A stretch of DNA of 38,359 nucleotides from an uncultured Mediterraneibacter sp. (GCA_944384505.1 CALWTQ010000036.1:1-38359), one strand, 5' to 3'; counted from the first letter of the stretch, positions 1-6,034 are shown. The notes: a model not told the origin generated them from the letters alone. Numbers and translations are program-made.

Positions 1-1
1 A

Positions 2-74
2 GGGCGTGTAGCTCAGGTGGTAGAGCACTTGACTTTTAATCAAGTTGTCCGGGGTTCGAATCCCCGCACGCTCA
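2..74 (+). tRNA. tRNA-Lys (anticodon TTT)
   Basis: A full cloverleaf can be drawn. The acceptor stem GGGCGTG (2-8) pairs with CACGCTC (67-73) with one G-T pair, and the discriminator is A74. The D arm starts at 11. Anticodon stem CTTGA/TCAAG encloses the loop CTTTTAA, giving anticodon TTT. T arm is CGGGG-TTCGAAT-CCCCG. CCA is not encoded. The promoter lies outside the window. Confidence 0.97.
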
Positions 75-184
75 TGGATATTATTAAAAGGAAATCTTGC
101 GTATTGACAGGGTTTCCGTTTTTTTATCCTGAAATTGCGTTGGCAGACAGGAAGCTAAAAAGCCTGTATACAGCGCGTGATTAA

Positions 185-265
185 GCGGATATGGCGGAAT
201 TGGCAGACGCGCCAGATTTAGGTTCTGGTGTCTTTGACGTGCAGGTTCAAGTCCTGTTATCCGCA
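185..265 (+). tRNA. tRNA-Leu (anticodon TAG), integration target
   Basis: Acceptor GCGGATA (185-191) pairs with TATCCGC (258-264), with discriminator A265. The anticodon stem CCAGA/TCTGG encloses TTTAGGT, giving anticodon TAG. A long variable arm follows, as expected for class II tRNA-Leu. Its last 14 bases plus one more are repeated at 9071-9085, so this gene is the attachment site of the adjacent element, which restores an intact 3' end. A weak TTGACA-like box lies at 104-109. Confidence 0.96.
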
Positions 266-266
266 C
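252..266 (+). repeat. attL core of the integrated element (15-bp direct repeat)
   Basis: TCCTGTTATCCGCAC covers the 3' T-arm and acceptor of tRNA-Leu and recurs exactly at 9071-9085. A tyrosine integrase gene starts to the right, with its 3' end facing the tRNA. This is the normal arrangement for elements inserted in tRNA 3' ends. Strand exchange must occur within these 15 bp. Confidence 0.88.
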
Positions 267-272
267 TGAAAA

Positions 273-313
273 GCGGCAGAATGCGCTAAAACAGTGCGTT
301 TTCTGCCGTTTCT
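273..313 (+). terminator. Hairpin terminator after tRNA-Leu / integrase end
   Basis: GCGGCAGAA (273-281) pairs with TTCTGCCGT (301-309), and TGCGC/GTGCG extends the stem inside, followed by TTCTCTTT. It can end transcription from the tRNA. It lies just inside the element, downstream of the integrase stop on the other strand. Confidence 0.6.
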
Positions 314-323
314 CTTTGCCCCT

Positions 324-342
324 TGATACTAAAATGATACTA
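324..342. repeat. Candidate integrase arm-type site, left end
   Basis: Two copies of TGATACT separated by four bases (324-330 and 335-341). The same TGATACT-N4-TGATACT-A pattern, with one spacer base changed, is at 8951-8969 near the other end. Paired short repeats just inside both ends fit arm-type binding sites for a tyrosine integrase or its excisionase. The function is inferred. Confidence 0.6.
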
Positions 343-344
343 TT

Positions 345-1430
345 TTAATAATTATCTGATGAATAGAGCCGGTCTAATTTGTCCGCAACTTCACTTTGCT
401 TTGATGGAAATAGGTGAGAATATATATCAAGTGTGGTCGATACATTCTCATGCCCGAGCCGCTCCGATACCAGCAGCGCAGAGAAGCCGAGCTCGATCAA
501 CAGCGAAGCGTGAGAGTGCCGGAGATCGTGCAGCCGGATGTGATGCAGCCCGGCCAGAGCTTCATGTTTTTTCATGTGCTGCAAGTACGGATTTTTGGAA
601 GAACTAAAAATCCGTGTATCTGGTGTGGCTCCATAGATGCGCTTCATGTGCCGTTCCAGGCACTCACATAAAAACCGGGGAATCGTAATTGTGCGGTTCC
701 CTTTTTCCGTCTTTGGCGGCGTTATGACCGTCCTCCCGTCTATTTTATGGTATGTCTTGTTTATACTGATCGTTCCGGCCTTCAGATCCACGTCAGCAAA
801 GGTCAGGGCCATGAGTTCCCCGATTCTCATGCCGGTGTAGTACAAGACAAGGAAAGCAGTGTAAAACGGATCTGATTTGTCAAACGTAGCAATAAACCGG
901 TCAAATTCTTCGTGAGTCCAAAACTGGACGCTCTTCACTTTCTTTCCAATATTATCCCCCGCAATCCGGCAGGGATTCCTTGCAAGGCCGTAATATTTCA
1001 CCGCAAAATTAAACACGGCAGAGCACTCCATCACGATATTATGCAGGTATGACTGAGACAGCAGCTCTCCGTTTGTGCCTGTGGCTGTCTTTAGTTCTGC
1101 CTGCCACTTCCTTATATCGGCAGCGGTAATACTGCTGAGAGGCTTATCTTTGAAATAAGGAATTACCCACGCTTCAAGACGCCCCTTCTCGCTCTTATAA
1201 GAGCTCAGTTTGGCATGAGCCTTCTTATCCTCAAGAAACAGCGTACACATGGCCGAGAAGCTCATATCTGGACTTCCCTGCTGTTGCTCGAGGAATTGAC
1301 GTTCCCACTCCTTCGCGTCCTTCTGGCGGCTGAATCCGCGCTTCATTTTCTGTTTCTTTGTGCCGGTGTAGTCGGTGTAGTAGCATTTCACAAACCATGC
1401 GCCGGTCTTTTCGTCTTTGTAGACTCCCAT
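345..1430 (-). CDS. int: Tyrosine site-specific integrase
   Basis: A 361-residue phage/ICE-type integrase that would recombine the element with the 3' end of tRNA-Leu. The N-terminal ~50 residues resemble an arm-binding (AP2-like) domain, residues ~55-155 look like a core-binding SAM-like domain, and the rest is catalytic. Catalytic landmarks are R in TGMRIGELMAL, HDLRHSH, the GH of SERLGHENV, and Y in LDIYSHLF. The start is supported by AAAAGGAG nine bases upstream. It lies alone at the left end, pointing to attL, divergent from the replication and capsid genes. Length is normal and no break is seen. Control is probably by its own promoter or read-through from the repressor gene. Confidence 0.96.
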   Translation of the reverse strand: MGVYKDEKTGAWFVKCYYTDYTGTKKQKMKRGFSRQKDAKEWERQFLEQQQGSPDMSFSAMCTLFLEDKKAHAKLSSYKSEKGRLEAWVIPYFKDKPLSSITAADIRKWQAELKTATGTNGELLSQSYLHNIVMECSAVFNFAVKYYGLARNPCRIAGDNIGKKVKSVQFWTHEEFDRFIATFDKSDPFYTAFLVLYYTGMRIGELMALTFADVDLKAGTISINKTYHKIDGRTVITPPKTEKGNRTITIPRFLCECLERHMKRIYGATPDTRIFSSSKNPYLQHMKKHEALAGLHHIRLHDLRHSHASLLIELGFSALLVSERLGHENVSTTLDIYSHLFPSKQSEVADKLDRLYSSDNY

Positions 1431-1450
1431 TTTATCATTCTCCTTTTCAC

Positions 1451-1476
1451 GGCTGGCGGGCTGGATCAGGAGATGA
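1451..1476. repeat. 26-bp direct repeat, copy 1 (flanks immunity module)
   Basis: Begins GGCTGGCGGGCTGGATCA and ends GAGATGA. It matches 2293-2318 at 25 of 26 positions. The two copies bracket the repressor gene, the divergent promoters and the Cro-like gene. Confidence 0.85.
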
Positions 1477-1500
1477 TATAGGTCTCTTTTGAAATGCGGG

Positions 1501-1944
1501 CTATTCGGTGTCTTTGCGCTGGCTTTTTACAAACTCCGCAAACTTCCGGATCTGCTCTAACTCTTCCTCGGTGTATTCGTCACCGTCGAAGTGAGCGGAG
1601 ATAGTAGTTTCCGGTTCTGATTTTGCATCGGGAATATAAGGGGCGCTATCAGAATCACCCGACATAGCATCATTATACTGATATTCATTGAACTTTTCGT
1701 TTTCATCCCCATGACGCACTGTGTCCACGAAGCAATAAAAATAAGGCTCGCCGTTCGGAGCATAACCATAGCCGAGATGCAAAGCGTCAGCTATCTTGTT
1801 CAAGGTGTCCTGCTTTGGTTTGCGCTTGCCTTGTTCGTATTGGGCATAGCTTTGCGCGTTTAGCAATCCAATTTTTTTAGCAATATCTAATTGAGTAAGT
1901 CCAGACCTTTTCCGCGCTGCTTTCAGCCTATCTTTAAAAGCCAT
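1501..1944 (-). CDS. XRE-family repressor (CI-like)
   Basis: A 147-residue protein with an N-terminal helix-turn-helix of the XRE type (KRSGLTQLDIAKKIGL, then SYAQYEQGKRKP). An acidic C-terminal half probably carries oligomerisation or activation signals. There is no Ser-Lys autoprotease motif, so induction is likely not by LexA-type self-cleavage. The start MAFKDRL is chosen because AAAGGATGTGAG precedes it; a further ATG six codons upstream overlaps that ribosome site. It faces away from the Cro-like gene across a 150-bp switch region with operators. It is the expected lysogeny repressor or satellite master repressor; the helper signal that would release it cannot be seen. Confidence 0.9.
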   Translation of the reverse strand: MAFKDRLKAARKRSGLTQLDIAKKIGLLNAQSYAQYEQGKRKPKQDTLNKIADALHLGYGYAPNGEPYFYCFVDTVRHGDENEKFNEYQYNDAMSGDSDSAPYIPDAKSEPETTISAHFDGDEYTEEELEQIRKFAEFVKSQRKDTE

Positions 1945-1967
1945 ATACTCACATCCTTTCATTGTAA

Positions 1968-1996
1968 ATAATACCCCACAGGAAAATTGAAGTCAA
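1968..1996 (-). promoter_or_regulatory. Leftward promoter of the repressor gene
   Basis: On the minus strand TTGACT (1996-1991), a 17-base spacer, and TATTAT (1973-1968), about 25 bases before the repressor start. A near-operator AATC-AAAAA-GAATTA lies just upstream at 1995-2009, which would allow autoregulation. Confidence 0.72.
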
Positions 1997-2015
1997 TCAA
2001 AAAGAATTATTTCTA

Positions 2016-2044
2016 TTGACTTATAACTCAAAAAGAGTTACTAT
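2016..2044 (+). promoter_or_regulatory. Rightward early promoter with embedded operator
   Basis: TTGACT (2016-2021), 17-base spacer, TACTAT (2039-2044). Between the boxes sits a perfect inverted repeat, TAACTC-AAAAA-GAGTTA (2024-2040), well placed for repressor or Cro binding to block polymerase. A degenerate second copy is at 1995-2009. Confidence 0.72.
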
Positions 2045-2095
2045 AAACTTGCAACTAAGTCAATTTGAGATACAAGAAGCGAGGTGATTAAGAGA

Positions 2096-2290
2096 ATGAG
2101 GATCAATAAGAAAAAGTTTGACCTTGCTAAAGCAAGAGCCTGCAAAGGCACAAAAGATCTTGCTGCGGCGGGGATCCCCAAAGGAACGCTGTGCAGAGTG
2201 TACCGCGATGATTTAAAACCGGATACGGTGGGAAAGATTGCGAAGGCTCTCGGCGTTGATGTAACTGAGATCATCGAAATAGAAGACTGA
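2096..2290 (+). CDS. Cro-like HTH regulator
   Basis: A 64-residue basic protein with a compact helix-turn-helix: LAKARACKGTKDLAAAGIPK, then TLCRVYRDDLKPDTVGKIAK, ending with the usual ALGVDVTEIIE of XRE/Cro proteins. ATG at 2096 has GAGGTGA nine bases upstream; the GTG at 2084 lies within that ribosome site. It is the first gene of the rightward transcript, opposite the repressor, so it probably acts as the Cro half of the switch. Ends just before the second copy of the 26-bp repeat. Confidence 0.85.
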   Translation: MRINKKKFDLAKARACKGTKDLAAAGIPKGTLCRVYRDDLKPDTVGKIAKALGVDVTEIIEIED

Positions 2291-2292
2291 CA

Positions 2293-2318
2293 GGCTGGCG
2301 GGCTGGATCAAGAGATGA
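2293..2318. repeat. 26-bp direct repeat, copy 2
   Basis: Partner of 1451-1476 with a single mismatch at the 19th base. It falls directly after the stop of the Cro-like gene. Confidence 0.85.
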
Positions 2319-2322
2319 GTGC

Positions 2323-2338
2323 GTTGCGACGTCGCAAC
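2323..2338. promoter_or_regulatory. Perfect 16-bp palindrome GTTGCGACGTCGCAAC
   Basis: An uninterrupted dyad 17 bases before the next start codon (2355) and just after the 26-bp repeat. No loop is available for an RNA hairpin, so a dimeric DNA-binding protein is the better explanation. The cognate regulator is unknown. Confidence 0.6.
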
Positions 2339-2354
2339 AGAAAGGAGAGGAGAC

Positions 2355-2495
2355 ATGTACATCATAACAGCGACTTACAGAGGCAGGAAGATCACCCGGA
2401 CAGCGTTCGGAGACTTCCAGGCGTTCACGATTGTCAATCAGTTGGCAAGAGACGGATGCGTTGATATCGGCATGAGAAAGGAGGATGAGCAATGA
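2355..2495 (+). CDS. Small protein, unknown function
   Basis: A 46-residue ORF (MYIITATYRGRKITRTAFGD...) preceded by AAAGGAGAGGAG and ending in an ATGA overlap with the following HTH gene. Strong ribosome site and translational coupling make it a real gene, though short. It is likely cytoplasmic, mildly basic, with no membrane segment. I do not recognise the family. It belongs to the early rightward operon between the Cro-like and excisionase-like genes. Confidence 0.7.
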   Translation: MYIITATYRGRKITRTAFGDFQAFTIVNQLARDGCVDIGMRKEDEQ

Positions 2496-2683
2496 CAAGA
2501 CAAGTATACGGTGCAAAGGACCTGCAGGAGCTCTTGGGCGTGTCTGAGAGTAAGGCGTACCAGTATATCAGGATTATGAATGCAGAACTGCAGGAGAAGG
2601 GATTTCTGACCGTAAGGGGCAAGGTGCCGGTGGCCTATGTGAAAGAGCGTTTCTTCGGGGTGACGATGAATGAGAGTGCCTGA
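2492..2683 (+). CDS. Excisionase-like HTH protein
   Basis: A 63-residue protein with one winged HTH-like unit: VYGAKDLQELLGVSESKAYQ followed by the recognition helix YIRIMNAELQEKG and a basic wing, VRGKVPVAYVKERFFG. Size and position (after the switch, before replication) match Xis-type recombination directionality factors of Gram-positive elements; a plain regulator is the alternative. The start overlaps the previous stop (ATGA), with GAAAGGAGGATGAGC upstream. Its likely targets are the TGATACT pairs near the ends. Confidence 0.75.
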   Translation: MTRQVYGAKDLQELLGVSESKAYQYIRIMNAELQEKGFLTVRGKVPVAYVKERFFGVTMNESA

Positions 2684-3140
2684 CGATATTTTCGCTCAGA
2701 TCTGCGCGGAGATGGAAGCTGCGGAGAAGTCCGGAGAGCTGGACGGGATCTTTAAGGGAGAGCCCAGGGCGCCGGATCAGCAGGCCGGCAGAGAACCGCT
2801 CATGCGCTCCCTGAGACCTGATGTGAAGCTCTACAAGAGCACATTCAAGAAGATATTAGGTTTTGAGCTGACTACACCGGGATTCGCCGAGAACGCGCTC
2901 ACACGGCTTGAAATTCTCGGATGTAGTAGAGCGCGGGAGTATTACGAGACGGTAAAAGCCGAGTGGCAACAGGAGCATGATGCGCAGATGAAAAGAGCGG
3001 CAGAATGGTCAAGAGACCGTGGGCCAAATGAATTTGAAAATCTGAAAAGAAAGGCGGTGAGGGAGTCACGGGAAGATTTGAAAAAGATGAGCAACAGCGA
3101 ATTGCTGACGTACTTGAAGAACTTGATCGCAGAGGTTTGA
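2670..3140 (+). CDS. Unknown protein preceding the replication ATPase
   Basis: A 156-residue, highly charged, mostly helical protein. The middle (residues ~50-80) reads SLRPDVKLYKSTFKKILGFE and then LTTPGFAENALTRLEILG. The C-terminal third is a probable coiled coil rich in Glu, Lys and Arg. Overlaps the genes on both sides, so it is translationally coupled to the RepA-type ATPase and may be its partner or loader. I do not recognise a family. No membrane segment, signal or catalytic motif is visible. Confidence 0.8.
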   Translation: MRVPDDIFAQICAEMEAAEKSGELDGIFKGEPRAPDQQAGREPLMRSLRPDVKLYKSTFKKILGFELTTPGFAENALTRLEILGCSRAREYYETVKAEWQQEHDAQMKRAAEWSRDRGPNEFENLKRKAVRESREDLKKMSNSELLTYLKNLIAEV

Positions 3141-4279
3141 CAGATACAAAGAACGGAAAAGTTGTTCCGAAGAAAGAATTCAAACCTATCAGGGCAGTTA
3201 CAGCAGCGGAGCTCGATAAGATGGATATTCCGCCGATAGAATGGATTGTTGAAAAGATCCTTCCTGTTGGACTGTCCATGATCGGAGCGCCGAGCAAATA
3301 CTATAAAAGCTATATGGCGCTGGGGCTGTGTGTGGCTATCTGTAACGGTGGAAAGTTTCTTGATTTTGATTGTCACAAGCACGCGTGTCTATACCTTGAT
3401 CTTGAGAGTACGAAGCGCAGACCGAAAAGCAGACTTAATCAGATTATAGGACCGTTTGGAAAGAAGCCGGATAATTTACATATCATCACAGGAACAGACG
3501 AGCCCGGGCGGATCGGTGACGGATTTGAAAAACAGATAGAATATCAGTTGCAGGAGCATCCAGACATTAAGCTGATTATCGTGGATGTGTTTCAGATGAT
3601 CCGACAACCTGCGAAGAAGAACCAGACAGGATATGACAGGGATTATGATGATTTCAAGGTACTTAAGCAGATTGCGGACAAGCACAACATAGGGCTGATG
3701 CTGATTCACCACACAAGGAAGATGCGAGATCCTTCAGATGTGTTCAACGAGCTTTCTGGATCTGTCGGAGTCATGGGCGCACTTGACTGCGCCTGGGTGA
3801 TTACGAAAGATGATCGTTACTCAGAAGAGGGAACGCTGCATATAACCGGCCGTGATATGGAAACTCAGAAATTAAAGATCCGGTTTAACAAGAAAACATT
3901 TCAGTGGGAGTATATCGGCACGGAGGAAGATATCGAAGCGCAACGGCTCCAGGCGCAATACGATCAGAGCCCGATTGTCGAAACAATCAAGAAGCTGGTA
4001 AAGCAAGGCGGTGGCCGATGGGAAGGCTCAGCCAGTGACATTAAGAGCGCGAGCAAATACTTAAGCTGCGAGATTTACGAAGATGTGAGAAAAGTTGGTG
4101 CTCTTATAAATAAGTTTGAGGCTTTACTCTATTTTGATGGTATTGATTATAAAACAGATAGAAATAAACGGGGGAGAAAATATATTTTTAATGTCATCAA
4201 TGACACTAATGACACTAATGACACCGTTGTCACCAATGACACCGAGCAGATGACAATGGGTGACATGATGACAAGGTGA
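3137..4279 (+). CDS. RepA-type replicative AAA ATPase (RecA-fold helicase family)
   Basis: A 380-residue protein of the RepA/AAA_25 group, probably driving replication of the excised element. N-terminal PPIEWIVEKILPVGLSMIG leads into the P-loop region GAPSKYYKSYMAL. Walker B is IKLIIVDVFQM, and the sensor-like MLIHHTRK and SGSVGVMGALD follow. The C-terminal ~90 residues look like a winged-helix extension. The usual Gly of the GKS motif is Tyr here (KYYKS). TTG start at 3137 overlaps the previous stop; ATG at 3221 is possible but would remove conserved N-terminal residues. The tail NDTNDTNDT is encoded by the iteron-like array, so origin and gene are superimposed. Confidence 0.85.
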   Translation: MTDTKNGKVVPKKEFKPIRAVTAAELDKMDIPPIEWIVEKILPVGLSMIGAPSKYYKSYMALGLCVAICNGGKFLDFDCHKHACLYLDLESTKRRPKSRLNQIIGPFGKKPDNLHIITGTDEPGRIGDGFEKQIEYQLQEHPDIKLIIVDVFQMIRQPAKKNQTGYDRDYDDFKVLKQIADKHNIGLMLIHHTRKMRDPSDVFNELSGSVGVMGALDCAWVITKDDRYSEEGTLHITGRDMETQKLKIRFNKKTFQWEYIGTEEDIEAQRLQAQYDQSPIVETIKKLVKQGGGRWEGSASDIKSASKYLSCEIYEDVRKVGALINKFEALLYFDGIDYKTDRNKRGRKYIFNVINDTNDTNDTVVTNDTEQMTMGDMMTR

Positions 4280-4282
4280 CAT
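4192..4282. repeat. Iteron-like TGACA array, candidate replication origin
   Basis: TGACA occurs at 4201, 4210, 4219, 4237, 4251, 4261, 4269 and 4278, with inverted TGTCA at 4192 and 4229. Most are 8-10 bases apart, close to one helical turn; the first three lie in perfect 9-base units (AATGACACT). An AT-rich stretch (about 4100-4190) lies beside it. Repeats near a rep gene end are a common satellite and plasmid origin design. That they bind this Rep is inferred. Confidence 0.62.
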
Positions 4283-4315
4283 AGATGTTATACCCCCACA
4301 TGAAAGGAGACAAAA

Positions 4316-4615
4316 ATGAAGAATAAGAAAGTGAACTTGCAACTTTTTGGAGATGCAGAAGATAATGCTGTTGATATCCTGAAGGAGCTCGGTGCAGAGT
4401 ACGAGCACATGGATGCAGCAACACAAATAGAGGTTGCAAAGCTGGCGCAGTTAAAGCGGATCGCGGACGTACTGAATGACATTAACAGCACGTTGATTGA
4501 TATGAGCGCACCGATCGAGTCGCTGGCTGAGTGTGTGGATGTTTCCCCGGCGAGATACGGCGGCAGGGAATACACTTTCCTTCATATTGGCGGCAGCGTA
4601 GACGCGGGAGTATAA
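4316..4615 (+). CDS. Small protein with capsid-type LQLFG N-terminus
   Basis: A 99-residue acidic protein beginning MKNKKVNLQLFGDAEDN. The N-terminal NLQLFG signature is common at the start of Firmicutes phage scaffold and capsid proteins, but the rest (two predicted helices, then DVSPARYGGREYTF) is not a recognised capsid fold. ATG is preceded by GAAAGGAGACAAAA. It starts the gene group after the origin. Possible roles are a small scaffold, a capsid-size modifier or a chaperone for the capsid protein; none is proven. Confidence 0.75.
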   Translation: MKNKKVNLQLFGDAEDNAVDILKELGAEYEHMDAATQIEVAKLAQLKRIADVLNDINSTLIDMSAPIESLAECVDVSPARYGGREYTFLHIGGSVDAGV

Positions 4616-4727
4616 AGAAATAAGCCCCATAGGGAGCGGCAACTCTCTACAGGGCAGCACAGCCGGAGCCATGCGGTAAAACACCAGTTACATAATAGCA
4701 TGGATCTTCCGGGGAAAGGAAGAGGAA

Positions 4728-4934
4728 ATGTTTGAGAGAGAAAAGATTATCATGTCCTTTATTGCAGAAATGCAGGATACCACTCCTGATGATTATATGG
4801 AGATTAAGCTGATAATGCTTGCGGTGAGCGCGGGAAATGAAGTGGTACTGAATTTCTTAAAAGCAGCGTTTGAGCTGATCGAAGCACACAGGCCGCGGCT
4901 GATCGGAACGAAGGGAGGCGTTACAGTTGAGTAA
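4728..4934 (+). CDS. Small helical protein, unknown function
   Basis: A 68-residue protein (MFEREKIIMSFIAEMQDTTPDDYMEIK...) predicted to be almost entirely helical and cytoplasmic. GGAAAGGAAGAGGAA precedes the ATG. Its stop overlaps the TTG start of the following 48-residue gene. The 112 bases upstream are non-coding and begin with a weak GC-rich hairpin. No family recognised; by position it belongs with the satellite's small accessory proteins. Confidence 0.72.
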   Translation: MFEREKIIMSFIAEMQDTTPDDYMEIKLIMLAVSAGNEVVLNFLKAAFELIEAHRPRLIGTKGGVTVE

Positions 4935-5073
4935 ATGGGAAGAGCTGATAGTATTACTGATCGAACCAAACACGGTGGATGAACTGAGGAATATGCTTCA
5001 TGAGGACTGTTGGAGCCCAGGAGTGAAGCGGATCTTCCGGGAAGGAATTGAGCGGAGACTTTCAGCAGCATAA
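4927..5073 (+). CDS. 48-residue protein with TTG start
   Basis: Starts with TTG at 4927, seven bases after AAGGGAGGCG, and reads MSKWEELIVLLIEPNTVDEL, continuing to the stop at 5071-5073. The ribosome site, the overlap with the previous stop and the dense element context support it, although ATG-only gene calling would miss it. Amphipathic and charged; no membrane segment or known domain. Function unknown. Confidence 0.62.
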   Translation: MSKWEELIVLLIEPNTVDELRNMLHEDCWSPGVKRIFREGIERRLSAA

Positions 5074-5081
5074 TAAAGCCT

Positions 5082-5243
5082 CTGCCCTCCCGGGGAAGGT
5101 GTTGGCACACCCGATCCGGGCGGCAGGGGAGCAGATCAGAGAGTGAACGGCGCTCCGGCGTGCTGGTAATACTGCCGGAGCATGAGAGAATGAATAACCG
5201 CCCTCCCCGGGGAGCTGCGCCAACAGCAGAACCGGGGCGGCGG
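5082..5243 (+). other. Non-coding stretch with three GC-rich hairpins
   Basis: The 191 bases 5074-5264 contain no convincing gene. Hairpin 1 (5082-5125) pairs CTGCC and CCCGG with CCGGG and GGCAG. Hairpin 2 (5152-5181) has a perfect GCTCCGGC/GCCGGAGC stem. Hairpin 3 (5198-5243) repeats the design of hairpin 1, with CCGCC and CCCCGG pairing with CCGGGG and GGCGG. It is probably a structured leader or processing region of the rightward transcript. Confidence 0.5.
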
Positions 5244-5264
5244 GATGGAAGGAGAAAGGAATAT

Positions 5265-5540
5265 ATGATAAATAAAGATGCAGCAAATGCGCTTTTTGAA
5301 AGGAATGCGTGTCTTGTAGTGGATCGGGATGTTATCCCGGAGAAGGTAGCAATAGAACTTACGAGCAGAGAGGCTGTTGAGTTCGCGAAGAAAATGGAAA
5401 GTAGTGCTTGTAATGGATATGGAATAGGTGGGATCGGCACTATGAGCTATTTGAACCGCAGGGGATTTTTCCTTGCGCTTACATACCAAAATGTAAGGCA
5501 TGAGCTCGGAACGGAGGCAGATCATGAGCATAAAGATTAG
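5265..5540 (+). CDS. Unknown small cytoplasmic protein
   Basis: A 91-residue protein, MINKDAANALFERNACLVVD and on, ending TEADHEHKD. ATG at 5265 is supported by GGAAGGAGAAAGGA; the longer open frame upstream runs through the hairpin region and is unlikely to be translated. A glycine-rich turn GYGIGGIGTMSYL sits near residue 65. The C-terminus overlaps the next gene by 17 bases. No family recognised. Confidence 0.72.
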   Translation: MINKDAANALFERNACLVVDRDVIPEKVAIELTSREAVEFAKKMESSACNGYGIGGIGTMSYLNRRGFFLALTYQNVRHELGTEADHEHKD

Positions 5541-5715
5541 AGTATCATATACCGATGATGAGGAGCTGGCCGGAGTGATCCGGCTGCTCTCCCCGGCGGT
5601 GAAGTCCTGGAAGGTGGCCAAGCGGCAGGAAGGGGCCTATAAAAACGCCTATATTGTTATGAAAGGTGTGGGTTTACCCCATGTTTTGGTTACTGAAAAT
5701 GCCGAAAATCCTTGA
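5524..5715 (+). CDS. Unknown small basic protein
   Basis: A 63-residue protein starting MSIKIRVSYTDDEELAGVIR, with CGGAGGCAGATC just upstream. It is an alpha/beta-looking small protein: strand KIRVSYT, helix EELAGVIRLLSP, strand WKVAKRQ, then YKNAYIVMK. Proteins of this look are frequent in Firmicutes mobile elements, but I cannot name a function. It is the last gene before the likely small RNA and terminator, so it probably closes the early transcript. Confidence 0.72.
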   Translation: MSIKIRVSYTDDEELAGVIRLLSPAVKSWKVAKRQEGAYKNAYIVMKGVGLPHVLVTENAENP

Positions 5716-5732
5716 GAATACAGGGAAAATGA

Positions 5733-5761
5733 TTGCATACCCCCTATGAAAATGATATACT
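5733..5761 (+). promoter_or_regulatory. Promoter before the candidate small RNA
   Basis: TTGCAT (5733-5738), exactly 17 bases, then TATACT (5756-5761). The spacer carries ATACCCCC (overlapping from 5737), a motif also seen at 4290, 1971 and, inverted, 9043. Confidence 0.6.
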
Positions 5762-5767
5762 TGCTTT

Positions 5768-5883
5768 AGAGCATATAGAGCAAGTACCGCACCGGGGATA
5801 CCTCCACGGTGTAAGCCTTAGAGGACGTGGGAAATGACTTGATTCCAGAAGTGGAAGAAAGCTGTTTCCTGCGTCCTCTTTTC
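5768..5883 (+). ncRNA. Candidate structured small RNA of the element
   Basis: Starting about seven bases after the TATACT box, the transcript would be about 115 nt and end at a terminator. Stems: CACCG/CGGTG (about 5790-5812), and a long closing helix AGAGGACG (5820-5827) with CGTCCTCT (5872-5879), continued inside by GGGAAA/TTTCCT and capped by TTCCA-GAAG-TGGAA. TTTTC follows. No known RNA family was recognised. It could also act as a conditional terminator between the early genes and the scaffold-capsid pair. The rest of the gap (5884-6034) shows no clear standard promoter. Confidence 0.5.
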
Positions 5884-6034
5884 ATATGCTCACCTTCGGT
5901 TTTTTATTCCGTAAGTGCGGCATCACGTAAAACTGTCAGAACTAGCTGGGGCGGTGGTTTCATCGTCCTGCTGCCCTGGCTGGATTTCACGCCTAACCAA
6001 ATTTAGTCTACTGGACGTAAAACAGGAGGTTGTT

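Noticed and set aside
84-266. Minus-strand frame of 60 residues over tRNA-Leu
   Set aside because: Covers the tRNA in antisense and has no ribosome site.
4192-4282. TGACA array considered as CRISPR or simple slippage repeat
   Set aside because: Units are too short and spacers absent for CRISPR; spacing near 8-10 bases with inverted copies fits binding sites better than slippage alone.
4793-5440. A 215-residue minus-strand frame in the element
   Set aside because: Opposes four rightward genes with good ribosome sites and crosses the hairpin region.
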